Source: Ceratotherium simum simum (Eukaryota > Chordata > Mammalia > Perissodactyla > Rhinocerotidae). Taken from it: a DNA stretch of 64,000 nt. The stretch lies in contig NW_004454175.1 of the NCBI RefSeq assembly GCF_000283155.1, positions 8,731,914 to 8,795,913 of the forward strand, in the 5' to 3' direction. The translations under genes were made by a program, and so were the position numbers. This document shows positions 25,781 through 39,100 of the stretch, piece by piece. Position 1 is the first letter of the stretch, and every line of letters begins with the position of its first letter. Under the pieces are notes generated by a model. That model made no database searches, was not told where the DNA came from, and saw nothing but the letters and a program-made list of their open reading frames with translations.

Positions 25781-26045
25781 ATTATGGCAAAGAACAGTTT
25801 TCCCATGATTAGTGAAATAGAATACATATAATATATTTAAGGATCTGCATCCAGACCAAAAAAAAACGGAAGTGGGGAGGGGGAGAAAAGCAGAAAACAA
25901 AAGAGAAAATAAAAGTAATATCAGTTACCACGTGATTTTTGTGGTAAAAATAGAATACGACGTGCAATAGTGCAATTTTCCTTGCTAGTCCAGCAATGCA
26001 AGTCTCAATAGGAAGTCCACTGACATAGTTGCTGCATTTCGGGAT

Positions 26046-26162
26046 TTAGTTGCGTGCTTGCCGGGGGTTAGCGTTTCTGCCCGACTTCTGACTCTGGGTG
26101 GAATCGCTGGGACTGGAATCACTTTTATTCAGTCCAAGATGCTGGAGCTTCATATCCCAACG
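26046..26162 (-). CDS. FRZB: FRZB exon 6, coding part (C-terminal tail and stop)
   Basis: Encodes R289-N326 followed by TAA at 26046-26048. The acceptor is TTTTGCAG. The tail is rich in Ser, Gln and Arg and ends NPRQARN as in the human protein. R325 (CGC) is the counterpart of human Arg324. Compared with the remembered human tail, the visible changes include Gln for Arg at 295 and Asn for Ser at 300; the latter creates the sequon N300-K-S. Confidence 0.95.
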   Translation of the reverse strand, partial: RWDMKLQHLGLNKSDSSPSDSTQSQKSGRNANPRQARN

Positions 26163-28317
26163 CTGCAAAATTTAAAACAGAAGATGGTCACATGCACTGA
26201 TCACCAGGGTCATCATTTCTATTATTCTAACAACTGAGTAAGGCTGCAAAGTCAGATCCAAAAGCATTTAACTACTTTCCCAAAAGTATAAAATCCATAT
26301 CCCAGGGTAACAACAAAATTGATGCTATATGAACATAATTCTCTGATTTTAAAAAGCACAAAATTGGCCACCTCTAATATATCGGTAATTCTGTCATAGC
26401 AAACCTTAAACTTAAAATTTCCACTTCAGTAAATGGTGACAAAAATATCTATCGATATCTGTGGATAGTTCCTGAGGTAACATGCACAAGTCTGGCGCTT
26501 CACAGATGATCAACAAATGGAAGATTAACACAAAGAATTTGAAGGAAGGGCTCTTCTTCCTTTTCCTCTCTTATGACACATAAAAACACAGCCTTTTTAA
26601 ACCTATGTGATTTGAGCAGTGAAGAAATTTGAAATTTGGGGGAGAATGGGGTCTCTTAAAAACATTTTTCTAAGTAATATCTACCAAGGGCAACAAACAG
26701 AACAGACAAGTTTCTGCCCTCATGCTAAGATTTACGAAGCAGATGTTACCAATGTTTCTAATAACCACAATCAAGTTTACTAATATTTCACATTAACAAT
26801 GCCTAATGTTTACATAAAATAAGTTAAAAGGAAGTTATATTAGGGGTATTATAGGCAATGAATAAGAATAAGGACTATGGCAGTACTTCTCAAATTTCAT
26901 TGAATATAGAAATAACCTGGAAATCTTGTTAAAATTGCAGATTCTTATTCGGTGGGTCTGGGATGGGGCCTAAGATTTTTATACCTAACAAGCTCCCAGG
27001 TGATGCCAACGTTGCTAGTCCAGGGCCACTATGAGTAGCAAAGAACTAATGTCCGATGGCCCAAGTTCAAATTCTAACTACATCAGTTACCGTGAGAAGT
27101 TTCTTGAACTTATTAGATCTCATTTTCATCATTTACACATTGGAATTAATAGAATCTGCTTATAAGACTGCTCTGAAGATTAACAGTTGAACAATGTATC
27201 AAGTGCTTAGTACATAATAAATTATCATTTTTCAATTACTGAAAGTAATTCTTCATTTTAGCACACTTTACTTCACAATCTTATTGTTTTTCATATTAAA
27301 AAACAGTCGATTCTCAACTCCCCAAGACAGGCCAAATATCTTGAACAATCTGCTGCAACAGAGACTTAGGCAAACAACAATTTGCATGGCAAAACCATAA
27401 AAAGGTCTTTATTTAATTCTTGATCTATCCACTGAGAGGAAAAAATCTGCTGAAAAGGGCAATTCATTAAAAAAAAAACAAACACACAGTATCCTACATA
27501 AAAACTCTTTCTTATTACATCCTCAAATTGACTGGAAAACTAAAGCAAGGATCTCAATAATTCTAGCCAAGAGGGATTTTCCATTCAAGGTCTTTAGCCC
27601 TGAATATCTGCATATGAATTAAAAAACTGTTCAAATTATTGGTTTAATTCTTCCCTTTAAATGTTTATATCCAGACCGAGAATATAAATGATTTCACAGT
27701 AATAAGTAAGTGAGTCCCCAGAAAGCAATGGAAAATATGTTTCCCTTACTAAGGAACAGGACAAACGAGACATGTGCCCTGGGTCTTGATATGATGATAA
27801 TTGTTTTGGTACCAAAGAGAAGCCGCAAGCCTTGTTACATACTTTGCAGCAGGAATGTTGAAAGCTCTTCCAACTGGTACAAGAATTTAGGACAAATTCC
27901 TGTTCTGCATTAACAAGCAGAAAACCAAATTAATAAAAGGACAGTTAGGAGATTTCAGCATACTAAAGAAGAGCCACTTTTTAACAAACACCAAACTAAT
28001 TGAAAAGAGATACAAATAGAGAACTCTCGCATATCTGAACTTGAAATACATCTTACTTTTGACAAATACATGAGGAAAATAAGAGCTTACTGGAGGGTAG
28101 TTTCTCCCTGTAAAACAACGCCCTCTACATTTTCGTAGGCCACTTACACTCAAATCTGTCTGCTGTGTCACGTGCCAGATGTATAAGATAAACTGCCCAG
28201 GGGTGTTTAACTTACCCTGTAAATGGGTTCCCAAGCCTTCAAACTCACAGAGAAAGAGGATGTATTATGTTTGGTAAAATTCCCACTCTCGCCTCCCCTT
28301 TTCCCCTTCCCTGCCCA

Positions 28318-28354
<37 letters not shown>

Positions 28355-31300
28355 CTCTCTCTCTCCCCCCACCCACCCCCCACCTCTCTTCTTTATTTTT
28401 AGGTCCTCTACACATACTCCTCCATATTCCTTTCTTTGAAATAGATTTGCTTAGTATAGTAAGAAGAAATGGAACCTTCCATATTAAGGTAATTTACTGG
28501 GATTTTTAAAAAATGCATCACTCCCAGAATCTAAGAGTCACTGGCTTAAAAATAAAACTACATTACTACTCTAAGGACCTAATTTGGTCAGATCTTTTAC
28601 ATACAGATGAATGTGGCCGCACCTTGTCCATAGGAACTGATGTCTGCATCAGGACCACATTGGTAGTTTCGTAGCCATCCTTTATTCTTCTCTTCTTCTT
28701 TGACTTAACAGAACTGCACATTTGTTCAAGGAAGCAATATGCCCAGCTGAAAAAACTATATTTCCCAGCCTCTCTTGCAGCGAGGGATGGACACGAGACC
28801 CAGTTCTAAGTAAAAGTTGCTAGGTGAGGCACTTGGAAACCCCTTTTTACTTCCCTTTTCTTTCTCCCTGAAATGTAGGTGTGATGCTGGAGGTGGGGCA
28901 GCCATCTTGTGACCTCCAGGTGAATGTGAGTATGGAAGCAATACCCTTAAAAATGGCAGAGCAGAAAGCCAAAAGAAGCCCGGAGCCCTAATGATAATGT
29001 GGAACCACTTGACCAGGACTGGACCGGCTACAGCTAGACTTCTCACCATGCGAAGTCAGGCAACTGTAGTTAGATCTCTGATACACAGACAGAGAACTCA
29101 CTCCTCAAATGAAATAGACGTTAAAGACAAACTCAGTCCTTGAAATTAAAATATATACATAATCTCAGGTTTTGCTATTTCTCATGTAGTTGAGAACAGC
29201 TATTTTGTTTAAATGACAAATGGCTGGTTTTCTACTTTTATTTTATGTATATCACTTGGAACATAAAATATAGGCTTACCTTAACTTTTTTACCAAGTCG
29301 ATCCTTCCATTTCTCAGCAATAGAACCTTCCACCAACAGTAATCTGTATTTTTTAAGAAACATTTTTGAAAAATTAAAACATACTACTGAAAAAATACAA
29401 AGAATTATTGCCAAGAAAGACTTATCTGTTTATTCTAGAATAGGACAGCCAAGTTTCAGAACAGTAATTCTTAACTACTTGGGAGTTATGGACCCCTTTA
29501 AGAACAAATGAAGGCACAATCCCTCTCCCCAGAAAAATGCACATCCACAAATTGCACACATACACTTTTCTATCCAATACTTGAAATTGAGTGATCCAAC
29601 TAAAACCTATCTGTAATCCCCTAGAGGGCAGAACAGATCCCAGAGTAAGAACCCCAAAGTAAGATCTCTAGAGAAACGCAATAAGGATGCGACAGGCGTA
29701 GAAAGTATTCCAAATCCTTAAGGAGGGCGTTACCTGGAACGTTCCTCGTCTTCATAGCCCATGATGATATACTCCTCGTTAACGTTAAGCGGAGGACACA
29801 GACAGCCAGAACTGGTGTAAAGGTTAACAGTGTCCCTTGGAATGTTTACCAGAGAAGCCTTTAGAATCTCCTTCACCTCGACTACTGCAGTCACATCATG
29901 GCACTTGGTCTTTACCTCTTTAACTTTAGCCCGAATGACTGGATAAAAGACAACAAAGGTGATAAGGTAATATGACACACAATAGGTGCCCCATTCCAAA
30001 AAGACAAACAGGCTCCTTTCTCTTCAATTCTTATCCACTTGATGCTCAATGGAGAGGAAAAGTCAACCAGATATTTTTGCCTTCAACAGTAGTATGTGAC
30101 ACACTACACAACAGACCTGCCCCTTAATATTCAGCCCTCAGCCCCGATCCTCTTCCAATTTGCATGGGTGTATATATTTGTGTGTCTATATGCATATGTG
30201 TGTGTATGTATTTCATTGTGAGAAATCAACAATCAAAGGTTGAGTGAATCTGATTTAATTTTCCTCCAAAATTTTATTTTGGATGTGTGTATATGCATAT
30301 GTGCAGTTTCAATTGCTGCCAACACAAATTTAAACTATATTAATTTCACTATATGTAAAGATTTAGTACTTAAACGCACTTTGTTTCCTTGTCAGCATTC
30401 TTCTATCAGATCTGTTAATAGATTTTCTCAAGAAGTGGGGGTCTCTTTAGTGTTATACAGTTGTCCTGTTCTACGGTTTTCCCAAACTGATTCTGCAATC
30501 TTTTCACCTTCCTCATCTTAGTCACTGTTCAGACATCAGTTCGCTTCTTCCTTTGTTTCAGTACAGATTATCTTTTATACTCCCCTGTAGGTATGCTAAA
30601 TTTTCTTTTTGAATAAAAACTGTCACCACTAGACCTTGTTTCCTCCATCTGCTTTGCAGTCAGACATTCCAACATTCCTTCTCCTCACATGCTATGGAAT
30701 ACAGTCTAACCTGTCCGTTGCATTAATCTACCTCTCTCAATGGATATACTGGCACCCAATTTATCTCACAAGAGTTGGTGTCACTTCTCAATATAAAGAG
30801 AAACTGCCTTACAAATAATCGATCCGGTTGCAAAGTCAAAGTATTTGACTCAATGTAGAAAGTACAGTTCTGTTTCTTTTCTGTATTTCTCCCCTTGTGG
30901 AAGAGCCAAATTCTTTAAATTCCTATTTCTGGTAAATGAGCTTTTTTTAAAAGGGAGAGTTTGAAAAAGCCTAGGAAGAAGTAAAAATGTCAATTAGTAA
31001 GAAGCCAATGGCTTTTGACCCTCATTGCTCTAGTTCAACATCCATGGATGTTCTACAGAGGAAAACACAATTTATCTACATGAATCCACTTTTTGAAAGC
31101 CTCTTAGGCACATATCTGCAAACCGCTTTCATCTGAGTCCCTTCCCACATATTTCAGGGGTTTTAGACTACAAAGGAATAGAAAAAAAGTAATCCATGCA
31201 AATATAAAGCCAGCTAATAAACCATTCCCCCATCAATGCCCCCACTCCATACAGAAACTTTCAATAACATTCCACCAATACAACATACATACGACAGAAA

Positions 31301-33101
31301 TTAAGTTACTAATTAATTCTGAACACTTTAGGACAAAAACCTCATTTTTGCTTCACAGATATTTCAATCTTCAGAGAATTAGTTGTCTCAAGTATGAGAA
31401 CTTGTAGCAAACAAACTCTAACTGCCCAGCTGTCCCTGCTTGGTGCGATTTGTGAGTGAAGGAGTCCGTTTCTATTAGTGTCCTTTCTAGTCTGTATTTT
31501 AACAAAAGATAAGACTGCCCTTTTTGAAATGTCATTTGGGAGAATCAGATGATAAATTCACAACCCCAGCTAGCAGACATTTTTGTGTGTCCTGGCTTAC
31601 GTGAATGTGCTTCATAGCATCCATCAACCATAAGAGATTACTGAACTGTGCAAATGTTCTCAAACTAATGATTTATTTACCCAGTGTGTCTACTATTTTC
31701 TTTAGAAATTTTTAGCACATGTACCCACTCCAAAACAAATATCTCTCTACAAGACTTACTTTTATTATTCAAGTAATTTTGTTAAAGCTCAAGAGCTTTT
31801 AACTGAATTAATCTGAAGGAAGCAGAGGTTTTGTTGAATTATCCTTTTTCTCAATAGACACATGCAGATATTTAAAAAAAGATGAAAATCAATATATTTT
31901 AGAATTTAAAATCTATTTTCTTTTCAGAGTTTTTCCTTCTATTTATTCATTTCAGTACCTGTCTTCCCCAAAGAAGCTCTTAGTTAGCCCCCGAGAAGTG
32001 AAAATCCTTAAACTATGGGCAACCTGGTTATTGTTTGGCTCTGAAAAAGAAGTTACCTCCTTTCCATTAATTGTGATCTGTACCCCACTTTATAATATTC
32101 ACTTCAGCTACCTTGTGATCTTCCCTTACCATGACTTGTAACCACTAGCGTTTTAGCTTTAAAAAAAAATAGCACCAACCATTGCAGCACTAAGGAAGTT
32201 GGATAAAGTAAAAATTGATAATAAGTAAAATAAATACAAACTCAACTAAATTTCCCTGACATAAAATTATTATACTTTTGTTTTTAGTATAACTGTACTT
32301 AAAAGTTCATTTAGCATTTTTAAATTTAAAAGCTAATCTCCTAAAAATTAAGACCTCCTTTTCCTGTGATTTTCACATCAATTTGTAGAGGAATGGGTCC
32401 TCAGATAAGCAAGCATTTGACTTCGTATATAAACATAACCTTTCAACCTTGGAAAGCGTGTCCATCACTGGCTGAGAGAAACTAGATTCCTCTTGAGTAG
32501 TAAGAAAAAAATAAAAATTAATTCCTTTGAAGAAAAACTTGGGAAACTAGGTGCATTTATTTTAAAGAGATTTAAGCACACTGAGAATTTTCAACCTTAT
32601 ACCTTTTAATACACAGTATTTTCAAAGATCAAAGATTACTCTTATAGAATCTTACTTATTTCTCTCCTTCCAAGTCCCAAAAGTATAAAAATAGAAATAA
32701 ATCTGCTGTATATGTCCTATATCCTCTAAAATGAGCACGTAAACTCAATAATAAAACTCTCATTTTAAAGTTCCCTTTAAAAAATCTATTTAATTGCCAT
32801 GTTTATTCATTAACTCAGCCTCAGCAGTCTTCTGCAGAGATAGTAACATGACCTTTATTAATCTCATAGATGCTAGGAAAAAAAAATCACAATAAAATGC
32901 CCATAGAGGCCGGCCCTGTGGCTTGGTGGTTAAGTGCGCGCGCTGCGATGCTGGCGGCCCGGGTTCGGATCCCGGGTGCGCATTGAGGCACCGCTTCTCT
33001 GTCCATCCTGGGGCCGGGTCCCACATACAGCGACTGGAGGGGTGTGCAGCTGTGGCATGCAACTATCTACTGGGGCTTTGGGGGCAAAAAAAAAAAAAAA
33101 A

Positions 33102-33139
<38 letters not shown>

Positions 33140-36100
33140 CCATAGAAAACAGCAAATATTGTCTTATCCCTTATTTCATCAACTGGAAAACTCTATTAAT
33201 GGATTCTTCCAAATTTAATGGTAATTGATATCTGTGACTTGGAAGCATGCCAGTACCCAAAAGTACATTCTGAATAACCAAAGAAAAGACAACTTAGGTT
33301 CAATAATCACAGATAAAATACGGATAATAATACATTCCATGGAGCAGTTGAGAAAATTACATAAGAGCGTATGGAAACCACCTGACCCAGTACCTGGCAC
33401 AGATACAACAGGCTTTTCCCTCCTTCAGTTAAATTTGTCAGCTACATTTGGTTTGGTAGCTCTTCAATTAATACTTTATCAGAATGTCACATTTCTAGGT
33501 CAAGCTAGATAACAAAACATTTCCTTAATTGAATACTAACAACTTCCATAAGTGTTATTTTCCAACTCTGTTGATGTTTTCCATGAGCTAGACTGACTGA
33601 AGAAACCAAGTTTGACTCTTAACCAGCCCTTGTGCATTGAAAGGCTCCTCTGCTCACCCAGTGAAGCACCAAAGGCCAACCGATGACCCACGAGGCTCCA
33701 AACACTCGAGCTCAATGGCTCCTCAGCCTCTTAGAAAGGGAAGAGTCCCCCCCATCTAGTTTGAGACATATCTCCGTGACTTAACTGCACGGTTCTAGCA
33801 TACCAGCAGTGCTGCCTGATATTTTTCAAAGTCAAGCATTTGTTAAGAATTTTAATTGTTTGGAAGAGGAGGCTATTCTCTTAAAGTTGTCCTTGTTTCT
33901 TTGTTTTTAAGCCTTATTCTTAAACTGCTCTACTGATTTACACACACACACACACACACACACTCACTCCTTTCTTAACACAGCAGTTTAGAGGTTGAAT
34001 ATGAAGTTATCCTTACCATAGTTGTAATTGTTTCGGAAATAGGTCTTCTGTGTAGCTCTAATAGGCTTACATTTGCAGCGTTCTGAAAAATACATTTTAG
34101 CTATAAGCAAAATTTCAACATTAGCTTTCTTTTGTTTATTCACATTTTTTGGTAGCTTAGATCCAAATTTGGTGGTGAGGAGGCTCTTAGCAATTCTATG
34201 TCTCTGATCTCTTTCTCCTGGAACTACATTCATGTTTATTCTATATATATAACCTCTTATTCAATGTCAGTATGCTCATAAGTTCCTGCTCTCCAACTCC
34301 CAAATCCTGAGGAAATACTGTTTTACCACCATGCATGAGGAGACCATGACCCCTGAATCCTGAAAGAAACGTGCTTAGTGCTTATGGAAGTAGAATCAAT
34401 GCCTACTGAAAGGCAATGTTCTGCTTATACTCAGGTAATTGGTTTACCTCAGTGGAGTACCACTTGCATTCATGTACGTTTCACCGATTACACAGCACTC
34501 CTCCAAATATTACTTCCTGGATCTAAAAGCAACTCAGTGAGATAAGCAGGTGTTATTACAACAAAGTGAATTTAGTTAAGTTCTTAAGAAGAGGGATCAT
34601 GAGCCCCTTCTATAGGCAGAATAGCTGCCATTTAACTCAATGATAGTTTTATGCTTATTGGAGGAAATTATTATAATATATATATATATGGAGTTCCATG
34701 TTTTTTAAATATCTGGTAAATAGCGATCAGAACACATTTTCTATGTAATACAGGTGTATGTAATAAAAATTCTAATTATCTCAAAATATTTCATATATAG
34801 GATAAATCATTTAACATCTTCAAGAGTGGATTACTATACCTTTTATAGATTACTTAGCTAAGAAATATATGTCATGTATACATCATAACCATGGTAAATT
34901 GTTAGTCATTAAAGTCAATGTTAAAATAGAAAATAATACACAATTACTTTAGAAAGCATTTTGGTTTATGTAGAGATTCCTTTAAAATAGTACCCCTGAG
35001 AAAGCTTCATTAAAAATGAAATGGTGGCGCAAGCGGTTAAGTGCGCGCTCCGCTGCAGCTGCCCGGGGTTCGCAGGTTCGGATCCCGGGTGCACACAGAC
35101 GCACCACTTGTCAGGCCATGCTGTGGTCGCGTCCCACATAAAGCGGAGGAAGATGGGCATGGATGTTAGCCCAGGGCCAATCTTCCTCAGCAAAAAGAGG
35201 AGGATTGGCAGATGTTAGCTCAGGGTCAATCTTCCTCACACACACAAAAAAAAAAAGTTAAAAAAATTTTTTAAAAATGAAATGGTGTTTCTTCTATTTT
35301 GACAGAGAAAAAGGTAAAAAAGAACACATGAATCACAGAAATGAAGCCAACAAAAAAATTTTGTTTAAAAAGTGTTTTATGTTAGCATGGAGACCAATAA
35401 AAGGCAGAAGCTTTTGTTGACCACTTAATATTGTATTTTCTAATCAAAATCAATTTTATTTCCAGTTGACCTTATAGATAACGTGCTTTAAAGTAGAAGT
35501 CCCGAGGAGAGTAGCACCCTTATCACAGCTTTTAAGTTCCAGAAATAAGCATCTCTATTGGGGATAGAAGCTGTACCACAAAGTAGTAACAGCAACATTG
35601 GTTGTTCTCGCCCATGAGAGAAGTGAGTTTTTCAATGCTACACACAACACTTCCCTTGTTCTGCAGACAATTTTAACACACAATTTCTATGGATTAACAA
35701 TCTTTGCCCAATAAACAATTGGTAATATCAGTGCTGGTTGCTATTTTGAAGACTCCTCCAAAAATAACTTCCTTACTAGCAAAACATTTGTATCCCCATT
35801 TAAAAGAAAATGGAAAGTTGTCTAGTTCTATATATATATAGTTGCCTTTATTTTGTACTGAAATGAGACTATTTGTGAAGAAATAAATGCTATGGTCTTT
35901 GATTTACAAATTAGTATCACCCATATATAGATATGAACCTGTGCTTTTCTATCTATTTAAAAATTGACACCCATTTATCAAAAATAATGCACATAAATTA
36001 TGTACATATTTGTAATTCTTCAGAAATTTGCAAGTGTGGTAATAAAAAATTATTGGTGGGGCCAGCCCAGGGGCCTAGTGGTTAAGTTTGTGCACTCCAC

Positions 36101-39100
36101 TTTGGCGGCCCAGGGTTCACAGGTTCAAATCCCGGGCGCAGGCTTATACACCGCTCATCAAGCCATGCTGTGGCGGCGCCCCATATAAAGTAGAGGAAGA
36201 TGGGCACGGATGTTAGCCCAGGGCCAGTCTTCCTCAGCAAAAAGAGGAGGATTGGCAACAGATGTTAGCTCAGGGCTAATCTTCCTCACACAAAAAAAAA
36301 AATTCTTGGCAAAAATATACCAACTGTCACCGGATTGAGTCTAATATAATGTTAACACATAACTTTGCTTAAAGCATAAACAAATGGATTCCATAAAACT
36401 TCGCAGAGAGAGATTTCTCAAAAATTATATCATAAAGTGATTTAGGAAAATTTCAAGTAGGTATTTACATAACTATGTATACAACTACATATACATAGCT
36501 AAACTATTTCCTCATAGCTAATGAGCTAAGCAATTATATTCTTGGAACTAAATTTTTTTCATCCTCAACGTACCTGTTTCTCCTGCTGGCCTCAGATGTG
36601 GCAATTCCACACGAAATATATGAGGCCCTTTCTATGATCCAATCCCTAGCTCTTGCTATAAGCAAATATCTGTCTAGTTGAGGTAACTAGTAGCTCAATA
36701 AAACAACAGAGTAATAAGGAGAAGTGGAATTTTATATACCCAAGGCTCAAATACAGAACTTCCTTTCACTTATTTATGCTAACTCAACCCATACATATTC
36801 ATATCTGAGGGTATTCATGAAAAGTGTATCTTAGATCAATAGATCTGGAGGATTATCCCTCTTCTAAAGTATGTTTACTCATATCTACATATATATCCCC
36901 AAAAGCCCAAGAACTGAGATTGCAAAAAATCATAGAGGGATATAGTGCATGCATTATTCACTATATTTTCTTGTACCAGCCACCCCAAATCAGACTGTAA
37001 CAGCTTCTTTTTCTTTACTACAAACAGTTTATTTCTTTTTATTGGGCCAGTACCATTATCATCATTTCTACTTTAATTCACTAAGAATTCTGCTAGTCAT
37101 CTTCCTCTCTTGGCTTCCCAATGGCACATCTGTAAATTTTGTTTTCTATAGTGGCAAAATGAAATCTATTATTTACTGAGCTTCACACAAAAGCCATTCG
37201 ATATCAATTGGCTTGCATTTCACTGTTGAGAAACTCGTAAAGGGAGTGACTCGGTGTTCTTATCTAAGGAAAAAATATGAAAAAATTAAAGGAGCTGGCT
37301 ATGACAAAATAAGCTAAGAGACAAAGAGTTCTTCAAATATGAGGAAGGTTTTAATATTGGCAATTCATTCACCTCCAAGTCTAGAATTAAATATTACACT
37401 CTGAGTTGCAGAACAGCCTTCAGTCCTACATCCCACAAGTATCCCATGGGCCACGACAGGAAACTGTCTTCAGCTGTTCTCCCTCACATCCTCTTGCTTG
37501 GTTCTCTCAGCTACTCTCCTGGAATCAATGATCTCCTACTTCTTTGCTAATGAAACTGAAGACTGTTTATTATCCTAGCACAAACATGAGTTTATCACCC
37601 CAGAACAAATATCAGTTGGTAAAATTAGCATGCTCAGAGCTCCATAGAACCTGGCTGCAATTCCAGGGAGATGTCTTACAGTGCATTGTGGTGCGTGAGT
37701 CAAGAACAGCCTTGCTCTCTCCACAGTGAGCCTTCTTATAAGCATAGTTCAGAGAGGAAAGTCATCACATCTGTCTTTATTCCATTTTTTGCTCATAAAA
37801 ATTGGCTGATTTATTGAAAACACATAAAGATAATAGTATTTTTTAAAGAGTCATACGGTTTAACAAGATCTAGAGAATTATAAGTCCCTGACACAATTAT
37901 GAAATTTGATACTCACTGGACCTTCGCAATTTAACGCAACCTTGTTTGGGCTCAAGCCTAAATGTGAAATGACTTTGTAACTAACCTTGACCTTTGTTTG
38001 AAATTTACTTCTCTTGGGTCTCATCCAGAGCTGTAAGACTATAATTAACTTTGCCAGATTCCAAAACCCCCATAACTTTTCGTGTACCATGACTTTGGAA
38101 TACTACTATCTATGAGTGAGAATTTTTCTGCTTTTTCTAGGAAGAGACCTTAGATCTCTGCTCAAGTTTTATTGTCAAAAAGTGCGGATGGGACGGGAGA
38201 GAAGAAAATACAATTCCATTTGCGTTACAATTTCCATTGTAACTCTTTCAGGACTGACTCTAATCAGGTCAGAGTTTAAATAATTTTAATTTGTACCAAA
38301 CACACTTTATGTTTTATATTTGACCCTGGAAGCCCATTTGTCCTCTTTCCTTCCATTTTAAGACACATAGGAGCAGACCACAACAAATTTTAAAACAGAT
38401 GTAAAAAATAAATTTTTATGATTTGAAAATCTATATCTTTAACCATAACTTGAGATCCAGATCTATATTTTCAACTGCCTGTAAGAGATGTCCATGAGCA
38501 CATCCTTAAGTAATTTTAAACATACGTCAACATCCATCACACAATCAACTTTTCTTTCTTCTGTAGAAATATTGTTTTCTGACTCTACGACCCTGGGATA
38601 TTCATGCTTCTCTAAGTATGAGATGGGAAGTAAAGAAAGAATCAACATTTGTTGAGCTCTTTCAGTCATTTACTTATTAATTAATTCATTCTACAAATAT
38701 TTATCAGCATCTGCTATATTCCAAGCTCTGTGCTAGGCGTGTAGGACACCTGATGGGCAATACAATCCAGAGTAGGATACAGACATTGAACAAATGATTA
38801 CACATAAAGTAATTTATTTTCACATCTGATGCATGCTATGAAAGAAAAGTACAATGTGCATGAGAACATGTAATTTGATGACCTAAACTAGTCTCATCTT
38901 CACATTCCTCTGAGGAAATGACATTTAAGCTTGAAACCTGAAAGAAGAGCTGTAGTTACCTAGGCAGGAACTACATCTTTATATATAAGATAGCAAAGAA
39001 GAAGCCCATTAAGGAGACTGAGAAGGAGTATCCAATGATGGGGGAAGAAATACAGCAGAGTGTGGAGTCAAAAAGCTGAAAGAATAGGGTGTTACAAAAG

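Larger units (their letters stand above)
25208..26045 (-). other. FRZB: FRZB 3' untranslated region (about 0.84 kb)
   Basis: Minus-strand sequence after the stop resembles the human FRZB 3' UTR as I recall it, including the stretch just before the poly(A) signal. The 3' boundary is approximate: it is placed 15-20 nt after AATAAA at 25224-25229, where the minus strand becomes T-rich. A second AATAAA lies nearer the stop at 25775-25780 and could give a shorter message. Confidence 0.75.
26163..29279 (-). other. FRZB: FRZB intron 5 (3.1 kb) contents
   Basis: Donor GTAAGC, acceptor AAATTTTGCAG. It contains a MER5-like copy (26881-27035), a MIR copy (27050-27235), a CA/CT compound microsatellite (28320-28385) and an unassigned old repeat-like block (28690-29080). 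Confidence 0.9.
29939..34016 (-). other. FRZB: FRZB intron 3 (4.1 kb) contents
   Basis: Donor GTAAGG, acceptor TTTTATCCAG. It contains a young ERE at 32907-33132 and a CA run at 33941-33962. The rest (30000-32890 and 33150-33930) is AT-rich with no repeat or gene I can name. Confidence 0.9.

Noticed and set aside
32910..32980. tRNA genes at the heads of the GGCCGGCCC elements
   Set aside because: The heads have box A and box B-like parts but cannot form a full cloverleaf with acceptor stem, and each is joined to a SINE body with an A tail and target repeats.
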